NCBI GenBank assembly: GCA_002633005.1
Contig: NMRA01000678.1
Span: forward strand, 3,613 to 67,612
DNA: 64,000 nucleotides
Reading direction: 5' to 3'
From: Phoronis australis
Taxonomy: Eukaryota; Phoronida; Phoronidae
Part shown: piece by piece, positions 45,901-57,900 of the stretch
Layout: each line of letters opens with the position of its first letter
Position numbering within the stretch: position 1 is the first letter of the stretch
The notes under the pieces: model-generated
Seen by the model: only the letters and a program-made list of their open reading frames with translations
Databases searched by the model: none
What the model was told of the DNA's origin: nothing
Translations under genes and position numbers: made by a program

Positions 45901-48900
45901 ATCGAAGCTAAGTTGTTCAGAGAACGAAAACGAACTGTTCTGCTGAGTGACATTGTGAGCAGACGAGCATGGTCAGCCTCGCCCCCAAGCCTCAAGATGG
46001 CCCTGATCGTAAACCGATGATTTACCAAAAAATGTTAAGATTATCTGCTTTTCTAGAAGCACATTCACCATGATATCTTCAGTCTTCTCTAACCAGAAGA
46101 ACCATAGGGATCTATTGATTATTATTTATTCAAACAAATTATGTCCATGGCATATTTTCGTTGTTCTAGCCACAGTCTGATGATTGAAGTACATGTAGGC
46201 AGGCACTTGAATTTGGGCAAGAGTGAATCCCCTCTGCCCCAATGTTGTTGAAGACGAGTACCATTTCCGTCTAAGCTGTGATAAATATTCTGAATTGAGA
46301 GAAAATTATATTGAAGTGTATTACTGGAATTTCTGTCTTTTATAAGTTCATTAGGTTACTGTCAAAATGTGATGATGCTAAGTTAGTTAACCTATGTTAA
46401 TATGTATTTCATGCTTTTCGAATCCGTGATAGCTTCCTGTACTCATAAGTATGTTATATGTTCTTTATTTGTGCAGTGGGACTATGGCAGAACTAAATTG
46501 ATTGATTGGTTCATTGACTTTTGAAAATTTGCATCTGTCGATTTTATAGGAAAATAAATTTGAACTTCTGTATTTTGTAACATTCAGATATTTTTGTTTG
46601 TCGTAAACTGAATCAAGATAAACATTAAAATCGGTACCGTATACCGGTATGTGATACTTGCCTAGTCATGGTATTTGTCGAAGGTTTTTATCTCAATACC
46701 ATAAGTTAAAGACATTGAAATTAGGAGGACCAAAAAGATTGAACACATTTACAAGACCAATACAAATGAACAATGTTCTCTGGTTTTTCCTTACACAAAC
46801 TGCACATACGAAACGGCTACTCGAACTTTCCCGACAAAAAGTGACAGCGTTAAGTATTCTTTATGTAAAACGATTTTGAAACCAATTTAACTTTGAATCA
46901 TTCGTAACTGTGGGCTTTCCGCCAGTACTCGTCTGAGTTAAAGATTGAGAACTTAAAATTATCTCCTGATAATCAGGTGATGTTTTCCTGACTTAAGTTA
47001 ATTTTTACTTAAGGTTAGGATTTGTCTCGACTTCCAAATTTTGTCAAAATTAAGACAAAACTTAAGTCAAAAACTCAAAATCAAACTTAAGGCCTCTTTC
47101 TTTAAACGAATTTGAGACAAAATTTAAGTTTCATTTTAAAATTGAGCCCCTGATCTTAACCTGTACCTCGAGCAGTTTACCTACAGTCACGTGTTCACAT
47201 CACGTGACCCAGAATTACAAGACTGAAAACTGAGATGAGATTTCTGTGTTTAGGAAGAATTGCAAGTTCGTCGTGATTTGAGATGATGCTCAGCGCTAAA
47301 TTAAAATGAAACGACGTGAAGTTAAATTAGCATTATGTAGGGTTGTCTTTTTATTGGGTGATTCTTCATTTTCAGGTTTCTCATGGGAGGTCTACAACAA
47401 CCGACTCTGGCGTTTGATCTTTGTTGTCGCACCACAAATGCAGAAAACTGGTGGGAAGAGTAAGTGGTTGAACAGGTTGTTGTATTTTAATTTCATGTTC
47501 TCAGACATTTAGACCATCAATTAGTTCAACTTTCGATGTATCATTTTTTAAATCGTACTGACAAAAAGTGGAATTCTAATAATGGTAAACCCAACACTAC
47601 GTATTTGATCTTCGTTGTCAGTGTAGAAAAACAGAAAACAGGTGGAAAGAGTATGTGAACAGCTTCTTCTGTTGCATTTTAATATCACTGTCTCAGTTAT
47701 TTAAACCATCAATTAATCCAGCCTTAAGTGTATTATTTTAGATCGTCCTCTCAAAATGAAAGCCTAATAATGCAAAACCAAACGCTACGAATTTGCCTGT
47801 TTTTTACTTACAAGCGAATAAACGAGTGTTTTGAGTGTTAATTTAATTTCTTCAATACTGTTGAACCAGAGTAACTTATGTTTTATTAACCATATTATTG
47901 TTTATGCAATTTTTATTATCAGTATTTAATACATAATTTATACATTTGGAACAGTGCCGGATGGAGAAGAACTTATCAAAGCCCTCCAAGCAGATGTCAA
48001 GGGAATACGCGATGAGATTAATTGGATCACTCAGGAAGTGACCTCCAAACTTCCACAGCTTAAAAAAGGCAAGCCAATCATTTTGTATCATTTCTACTGC
48101 TAGCCACTTGACAGGCAGCGAGAAACCTTGGCTTATACAACGACAGCATTGGGAATTATTAAAATCGCCAGATCGCATTTTGCGACCTAGCCAAAATCCC
48201 AGGTCGCAATTTGGAGATCCAGCTCGCATTTGTAAATGCCAGGTCGCAAAATTTTCCCGCCATTTTTACGCGCCAAAATTTATTTTTAGACTCTCGAGAA
48301 AATGTTCAGATTATGCTCTTACCTGCAGAGTTAAATACTCACAAGTTTCAGATCGCAAAATTAACTTCGTTCACGCAGGTACGGCGTTACTCTTCTTAAC
48401 GACCGCCACTGAAAGGCCTTAGAGCGCAAGGCAAGTTGCTTACGTGAAAGTTGAATCAGTGCTTTTTATTTTACCGACAAGTGCATTCGAGTAGCTAAGT
48501 TTGCGATGTGAAAAGGGAGAAAATGGCTGTCATCAAAGTCGTTATAGATTCAAATTAACTCGGAGTGAAAATTCCCTCCACTTCATGTTCGCAGCCCAAA
48601 TTTTGCTACTTAACTCGACGTTTGAAAAACTTCTGTCGAAAAATCCGTGAAACGATGCCCTATTTGGATGCGCGGGAACAATTCAGTGCAAATTTCACCA
48701 CAAAAAATGTGGTAATTGTGCTGTTTAAGTACTCAACAAGTAGTTTTTCATCAAAAGAATAGCGTCGAAATGATTCCCGACTCCCGGCTCCGTTCGGGTC
48801 TCCATCGGAGTTGGCTCCTCAATACCTTCCAAGTACGGGAAAAATAGGTCTGTCACAAAACGACACGAAACCTTCTTTTGAAGATATACAAAAAAAACGG

Positions 48901-51900
48901 GATTTGGTTTTTACATGTTGAGAAAAGACGTTTTTTGAAAACTGAATTTGTTGTGTAAAATGACAGTGACACACCATATAAGCTGCGTGTCAATTTTAAA
49001 CCACGCGCTGTCGTTTGTAATGCGCTATGATGGGCGCTAGCCTGAACTGTGGGCGCTTAATTGGAAATTCTCAAAATTTAAGGGGAAACTCTTTGTAGAT
49101 CAGTGAGCGCTTATTATGAAACACTTCAAAGGTAGGGAGTAGGCTTGTGCGCGAGCATAGTCGTTAACCTTAGTGTTAGCGGTAATAAGATATTAAAACA
49201 CTGCAATGGTAAGAGACTCCGTCTAGTAGGGATGACTTTCTGGATATCGTTACCACCTACACTGCAGGCCTATCCTTTTTAGCCACCCGGAATAATTTTG
49301 TTTTTAATCACCCGCTTCAGCCGGAAAAAGATTGTTTCTATTGAAGTCTGAACGTTTTACGGCGACGGTGGTTTGGGGAGCGAAAAGTTGCCGGGGGAGG
49401 TGTATGAAGAGAACAATAAAAAGTTCGCTCGCCACAATTTCGCATCTAGTACACGTTTAGTTGCAATAGCTAGGTTAATTAAAAAGCTCAATATTTCTTC
49501 TTGGTGTTTTATTTTTTGCCGCAACCAAGGAGGGGGAAGGCCGGGCCCCCTAACCCCCCTATGCGTACCACTACATGTAAATACTGATCGTTGCGTGTCT
49601 TGCGCACATTCTGGTGCAGGCATGAGCTAGCTCAAAACACCAGCGACACCTTGAGTGATTCACGTACCGGGAATTTCTGTAGATAAGCCCATGGGCGTGT
49701 ATTCGGAAAATGAAAAGTTTCAGGTGGTTTAGCAACACCAAATAAACCCCCCGGCGTTTATTCGGAAAAGGTGGCGTGTAAACGGAAAGCCATAGTTTTG
49801 CTTGACTTGCCACTCTTTCACTTAAAACTGCGCTTTTAATTTTTTGTTAATAAATGCATAGTTCACCAACGCCTTGTTCGTTTTCATAAATAATGTATGC
49901 TCCACAAAACTGAATTTGTGAGAAAAAGTTGACGCTGAGTGGGCTTTTAAGAGAAAAAATTCCAAATAAATGTCCCACTGTCTAGACTTGTCACCACAAG
50001 TTGTAATACCAAATAAACGCCCAAGGGCGTTTCATCGGGAGGGCTTATCTGCGGAAAACCCCGGCACGATCTTCCTGAATCACAAGTCCCCTGTAATGCT
50101 CGGCGATACCTGGGGTGAGATTGTTTTGGATCTTGACCACGATGAAAAAAATGCTCTTGTGTTCATATTGTTAAATAAATTTGTCCCTGACAACCAAACG
50201 ACAGATGGCGATGTTTTTTGATATCAGGCTCAACACCTGCTACACACGGCAGTTTTTATATCTATTTGCAAGTTCAATTATTTCTTTGTAGACGATCTGC
50301 CACCCCCCGTCGAGGTTTTCAAGGAGATAGCCGTCATGGAGTACGTGACTGATAAGATTTCAATCGACATCTATAACCTCAGCAGAAGCGTTGTAGCCTT
50401 AAATGGTAAGTTGAATTTGTGACATCGCACCTTTAGTTTTCTGAGTCTCTTTTCACAACATGTATTACAACTGTTCATCATAACTACAATCTATACTTAA
50501 CTATTCAATTACTCCTGTCTGAAATTTAAGAGAGTAGTAAACCAAAAGTTTGAACGTAATTCAGCAAAACTTCACAACTCAATTTTCAAGTTAAAAGATT
50601 TATATGTAACCGTTGAACAATGTCAAATTTTGGCCATCTTCGGAATCTTCATATAGCATGTATGTCAGAAATGACTGATACCAAGACAAAGCTTTGACTA
50701 CACGTTAAACGCGAACTCGAACGTGTGAGGTCGTCCTTCGTTGCTTACTGTGTCACTACGTTGACCGGCATTTTCGGGTTCATTCATACCGCACCCGGAC
50801 GGCTGTAACAACGTGAAAACAAGTAATCTCACATAAGAGTGCAACGTGAATTTTAATTGGCGGTTGTTTGCAACAAATGATTTAATTAATGCAACATTTT
50901 AATGTTTTTATAAATTTTAGCTTTCAGTTCCAAGATATGGTGTAGTTTATTGCACGTGTCTTTCTAGGTTGAATGTTTGAAATGTGAACCTTTTTTGAGG
51001 CCTTCCTCGAGCTACTTGTTCTTAGAAAAGCCAGTATATTCAGGCGCCTATTTCTCAATTTCGGTAATCTTTCTTGAAAGCAAATGAGAGGAATGCTTTG
51101 ATCGGAAATGTTCAAAACACAACTGAGCTTGTGAATCAAACACAAAGCTTTTTACATTTTGCCCTAAATCACTTTTATGGCTAGAAAAATGACAACATAG
51201 AATTTTGATACCTGGAATATTCTTTACCGCAGAATACAATGATGTCACTGCGGTCGTAGCTAATTTGATCTTTTCCCTTGACCCTTCGCCCCCTACTTTA
51301 CACTCCACCCCCAGTCGCCATCTATTTCTAGCACCCGTATCCCTCTTCTGGCGCCAGTGAGCAAATTCCCACTCCCCCGACAGGACCTTGAGACACCTGT
51401 GATTGGTACTTCTGTAGCCAAGGGGAGGGACAAAGCTAGACGAGATACCTCTGCTCATTTCAAATTAGACTTTTACGGTCAAAACTCAGTCAATTTTGCT
51501 TTCCCTTTTCATTTTCAAAGTGTTTTCAAGTCTCCCCCTGCCCGTCGACAAACATTGATTTGTTTACCTTCTGATGACTTGGTCAAACTGCTCTGCAATT
51601 CAGAATCACGGATATTATTTTCAAAATTTTATTAATCATCCTGACATTAACAAAACACAACACGTGTCTTTGTTGTGCAAACAGTGGATGAACATGTACA
51701 TAAAACACAGAGATTAACTTAATGAAACAGAACCCCGCTCGTCGGTCATTATTTGAATGTTTGGTTGACTGTTTTTGGCGGATTATCATCCACATCGAAC
51801 ATGAGCAAGTGCTGTAAGTCCAATTCATCTTCAAATAGCGTCAAGAACCAACAGATGAGTAATAGCCTTTCATTTTTGTTGAATCAAGTGACACCACTTA

Positions 51901-54900
51901 AACGGGAGTATGTCAGTGAAGCAAAGATACAACCATAGGATCACATCTATGTACAGTGTAGTAGTATGATGTCTATGGATGCAACGCGAGCGCCACAATT
52001 TAGTCATATTTATTTTTCATGTTTCGATAGTAATTTCTCGAAAAAAATAGTGTACCCTTACGTCAGACAACTCTTTGGTGCACTGACGTTTTCTATAATG
52101 TATTTGTCTACCTCTCTGTGGTTCATTATTCACACATTTTAATGATTTACTATCCAGGTTGGACTCGAAAGACAAGTCATTTAACTCACGCAATGTCAAC
52201 TTCCGCTTTGATTATAGCAGTGAGTCTCGCTTTGTATTTTAATGTCCGCCTCGTGAATTTTAAGTATGCCCAAGGTGCTCCATTGAAATCGAAACCCGGT
52301 GTAAAACTGATATCCCGGAGTCAAAAACAGACTCCCGCACTTTCAAAGCAGCTAACCAGCCCAAAAAATACAAATCCCGACTTTTAAAACAAGAACCACA
52401 CGGATTGGATAGGACAACCGAAAACCAAAACACCCGGACACTCGCAGTTGAAGTACTCTTTCTGTGGGCAAGAACGGTGAAATTGGTGACGGTGCAGGTC
52501 TTGGGTGAGTAAATCTCGCGGTCCATTTAAAATCCGGTAATTGATTGTGCCGGAAATAACGTACGCTCGATAAATCGACAAACTCTAAAATGCGGCCAGC
52601 TGTAAAGATATTTAAAGTAATTAACCAACATTGGCACTTGAAAGTCGAGCGTTATTTTTGTTTTTCATTCTCGAAAATATTTTGGACAAACTAACCAAAA
52701 ACATTTTGACAGTATTGATAATGTTGATATTCGCCCACAGACAATTTGGACGAGTTTTACGGATAAAAATCAAATAACAAAGTCATTATAACACGAGTTA
52801 CGTTTTATTATTGACAATTTTTAACAAAAAATGAGAAAGGAACTACAAAGTGCTTGAACATGCTTTAACTCGAAGTTTTGAGGCTGCTGACATCGTCTCG
52901 GAAAATTTGAAAAATTCTCCGGGTTTCCTGTCCGATCCCCTGGGCTCGTGCTTTAAAGGTCGGGGGTTGTGTTTTCTCGGGCTGGTTAGCTGTTTTGACG
53001 GCGCGGGAATCTGTTTTCAACTCAATCGGGGATATCTGTTTTTCACCGGGATTCCAATTTCGATGGACACCTTGATACCGGAGTAGTTAAAAGTGAACTT
53101 AAGGTTGCATTTCGACCTATTTAACGGGATAAAAACGAAAATCGTATTGGGTCTTTTACTATGATCATGAAGTAGATCTCATGACATTCCACACCGAGAC
53201 AAAATTACATTTCCTTCACCATCGGAACAGTTTACAACTCAAGAAAACACCTCAGAGTTTATTGTGGCTGGTCAACCCCAAATTGCGAATTCGAAAATGG
53301 CGCGTGTACGCATTGACTGTGACTTAAGATGTTTACGGATATAGAATACTATCACAGTAAGGAATACCACGAGACCATTCTTATCAGAGTAACACACCTA
53401 ATTCGGTTGTCATTTTCTGGCCAGTTCAACAACAGCCTAATGCAGCTGTGTGTTCGCTCATATTTCCCGAAGATCAAGTTCTCGGGAGAACGGGCGGCAG
53501 GGGGCCAACGCATTGAAGGCAATGGCCAAATGAACTTCAACATATTTCAGCGAACGCGAAAATTTTCTTGCACATGTGAACGCCGTGAGCCTACTCGTTG
53601 TATGACAACACCTTTACACGTGTGTAACATTTCAGCGTTTCTAACCAAGGACAAACCTGCCACCAAAAAGCAGGTTCTGTCGGAGTTGCGTTCCCTGATT
53701 GACGAACTTTCTGCTCTCAAACGCTCTCACTACTATGGCATTAAAAGTACTTTGGAAAAGGTAATTTTTTGCATGCTCATGGAATTTTATAGTTGAGTGA
53801 AATGGCACAGATTGGCCAAGCCTTTTTTGTTTTCTTACATACCAATAACATTTATCCTTGCGGTTTGACGAGACAAACATTTTAGCTGTTTGCTTCTCTC
53901 GACTCCGTTTTAATTTTTTATTGTTGATTAATCTGTTCGTACGATATCGGTGTTGACTTCTGGAAATGGACTACTAGTCCACGTTTTAGCTTTTCAAATA
54001 GGCCACTTTGACAGTCTTTATGTGCACTTTTCTTGGAATTCGGTGTACCAGAGAGTGACTTGTTAGCTCTGAAATTTAACAGGCCAATGACAGAGTGAGA
54101 AGAAGCTTTGGAGCAGACGATTTTGCTGAAACGGCCAGAAGTCTGGTTGAGAATGGACGGGAAGGGAACTACGAAAAAGACCTTGGCAAAATTACAGCGA
54201 AGCGTCGCGAGAAAGTATTACGTAAGTAGCGTAAATTTCATCTGCCGTATACATGTAGTATTACATAGGCGGATTTAGGGGGGCCTAGGGTGCCCGGCCC
54301 CCTCCTTGGCTGCCGCAAAAAATAAAACAGCAAGAGCGCAAGGAAATGTTGAGTTTATTAATTAACCCCGGTAATTAAAAACAAGATATAAATGTGTGCA
54401 AATTTAGTGTTTTTTTGGGGGGGGGGGGGGGGGCCNNGGGGGCTCAGATCCAATTTCAAATGTCAAATTCGGAACACGGAGCAATCGTAACGGAATTATG
54501 GCTAAGTATAGGCTCTCCCGCGATATCCCAGGCGACCGGCAGTGGCGCTGCGCACTACAACTCCGTTTCCGTCGTCTGCTCCAGTGTGCAATGAAGAAAA
54601 TTACTTCATTTTTTAAAGAAAATGGAATCTGAGTGACGTGAAAAAAACAGAAGCTGCTGGTAAGATGTGAATTTTAATCGAAGCGTTAGTGAGTCACTCA
54701 GAAACTCATAATTTTCTATTTGTCAAGCCTTTACTTAAGACGATTTCCAAAGCAATCGCGTCATTATTGCCAACACAAAAAACGGATTTGGTCTTTTGGG
54801 CAATTGACGACTATTTTAAATACATAAAATTTGTTACGAATTGATTGCACAAAATATAAAACGTATAATAAGCATTACAAAAAGAAGTAGGTTTCGCGCG

Positions 54901-57900
54901 CAAACGCTGTGGACCCCAAACAAGTAGGTCTCTTAGTAACAAAGTAGGTGATAAGTCGTGGTGGTGCAGTGGTAAAGCACGCGCGCTTTATCCGCCATGT
55001 CGTGAGTTCGAGTCTGCGATAATTCCGGTATTTCCTATAAGACACGTTCTCCGTGTTTCTTTTGTTTTTTTGTCTTGTTTTCTTGGACTATGCTTCAGGA
55101 ATGAAGGAAAATGCTTGATTTTTAAAGGAAAAAACAAAAAAATTTCCTGGGCCTCCCCCCATTCGGTGCTATGCGCATCTACAATCGTGCTTTGCGCAAA
55201 TGTTTACAGACAAAATTTTTGCCCCCCCTTGTGATATCCTAGATCCGCCACTGTATTACCAGTTATTTGAGAAGTCGTTCCAAGAGTCATCGAGAGAAAT
55301 CTAAAACCGCGTCACGTGGAATGGGGCAAGCTGTACCGTGTATGACTCCGGAGATAGCCAGTCGTTGTGTGGACGCAGTAGAATTGTAGAATGGACCCAG
55401 TGACGTATCGACAGTACTATCCAATAAAGTGCGCGATGACTGCTCTCAGTCCACAGCGCAACTTAGAAGTAAGCGCTAATTGAGTACGTTTAGCACCAGT
55501 AGCGGATTTAGAGGGGCCAAGGGGGTTATAGCCCCCCTAAAATTCTCCCAGATTCCATTTGGAAGTTCAGGGGTGCGAATGTCTGATGGGCAAAATCCTG
55601 GCTAATACTCTGCCCTGCCACCCTAACTCAGAATCTTGGATCCGCCCCTGAGCACGTCAATTCAAACCATCCGTAATGGGCAATACAGACGTAACCAACT
55701 TTCTAAATCGAAAGTTCAGCGTAGTTTAATGCCTGAGCATTCGTTAAGCTTCATCAACTTTGCACTTTACTGGGTAATGAACGGTAAACATGAGACTCAA
55801 AATAAAAACACCAGATCCTGGTGTTTAGTCTTTTTACTCGTTCTCCTTTGGTACGAAATCTAGTAGTGTCCGTCATTATTCCGTGCTCGAGTATATCACG
55901 GTTTACTTGGCTGGCTGTTTAATCCTGGTGCGCACTTGGTAACAACAGCGTTAAAAGTAGTTCGTTCGAGACTGATTAACTTTCATACCCCTACAGCATT
56001 GCGCGGGGGGTGGTTCGGATTTTTTGAAGGGCAGACCATTGCAAAGGTCGACACTGGTTTTCGGTAAGGCTCTCAATGCAGCTTAATTAGGGGGAAGGCA
56101 AATCTGATTACACAACGATATCTGAGCTTTATGTTCCTGAGATGAGACGGAACTCATAATAGCAGTAATGGGGACGCCATGGCGGTTGCTGGCAAAGAAC
56201 GGGACTCAAATTCGGATGTAATGTGGTCCAGAAGGAGAACGTTCTCGCGTTATCCGGTCCTGTGCCAAGTTCTCAAATCTTGCGTGCTTAAATGAGTGAT
56301 TAAAGCTCATTACATAATCGGACGCAAATATTTAGCCGGAGAAACACTAAACGAATTTTGTTTATCTGGTTGTATTATGCGTGTTACTCAAGATGCTACA
56401 TCGAAACAACCCACTATTCCGAAGGTTCACTACTCTGTAAAGGTTCATTGCTCCGAAAATATCTAAACTTTAGGCTCATTTGTAATTTCATACTTGTTCA
56501 TGCAAAAATGAACGATACTTCGGTCATTAGGTGCACTGAGTGATGTACAAAGTCCCTGGCTACGGAACTGCTTTACTTGAGTGTGTGAGAACAAGCTAGG
56601 ACTAAATACTCATCTGCATAAGCAACAAAATACTCGGGCACAGAATAATAAACACTTATTTTGAGTGCGTTTTAAACTAGAACAGAAAATGTTAAAAATA
56701 GCTCCGAGTTCAATTTCGGAGATGACCCCGGGCCCCGAGGTCCTTTAAAATGACATCGGCCGACTGCACCATAAAAGGAGATAGTTTCATCTGACGATTA
56801 ATTACTGCTATTTTCTAAAGTGGAACTCTCTTTTTCAGCTGCCACACCTGAACTTATCAACAAGGCTACTAGCGCCTTGGTTAAGTCATGGCCTCGATTG
56901 GAGAAAGTCTTTGACGACGCTAATACAGATATCGAGGAATTGAACGCCAAAAGTCACCCAACCAGTACGTTAATGCCTTGTTTTAATTTTAAGTTATGAA
57001 TATTTTACTTTCAAGTAGCTTACAACTTTCCTACAAGTATTAAATGTTAAAAATCTTGATTGATATATTTCAACAATCTCTAAGGTTTGTGGTGTGGATT
57101 ATGCTTGGGAACCCAGAAGCCACTGTGAGAATTTTTCAGAACTTTTGAATTCGGCAGTACATGATCGACCTGTTCTCTTCCACGCAGCATGTAGCGGGGT
57201 ACTGTTCATAACTTAAAAACCCTGACCGACGGCAACTGGGAAACTACAACATATCGGATCAACACCAGGTGATGAAAACACTTTGGATGACGTCGTAACG
57301 GGGTCCTCTTTGGTCTATCCATCATGTACCGCTCAAAGGGGGTCTGGTGATTTAGAATCGACTGCTGCTTTTTACATGTTTGTGCAATTGTGATGATTAC
57401 GTCAATTGTCACTCTAGTTCCTGATTTTTCGTGTTAGTTTCTTTCACATCGAAGGGCCAGTCGAGTTACTTCTCGCAGAGGAACTCTTGGAGGTTCAAGA
57501 CGATTGTCCCCTGCGCTACCTGTATATCCGGTACTGAGATGAGATATGGAGAGCTTGGAGCGACTCGTTCGCGTAGTCGGTACAACCCATTTGATTTAGT
57601 CCAGAACAGAAGCACGAACTTTAAAATTAGCTTGTAAGTAAATAACGACATATCTATCCAATCCAACGTTTCGGTTTATTTCATTAAACCATTCTCAAGG
57701 AAACAGTTACAAACACAAAACAAGCGACACAGGTAGAGAAGAGACTGTACAGGTATACATCAAAATGCATTGTGAGGGGGAGAGACCAGAAATCAAACCA
57801 GTTGGAGCTCAAATGAACCAATGTTTCTATTGAGGTAACGCTCAGCATGATTCAACCGTATATGCATAGCCTCCTTTATGAGGAGCCTCAGGGTGGCATT

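Noticed and set aside
49970-50221. 83-codon frame upstream of gene 2 exon 7, considered as an extra exon
   Set aside because: The homologous stretch in gene 1 (about 26300-26460) contains stops in the matching frame, and no phase-1 acceptor fits. It looks like conserved intron.
54957-55030. Functional tRNA gene
   Set aside because: The A- and B-box words are present, but acceptor and T stems do not pair well and the sequence sits inside a transposon.
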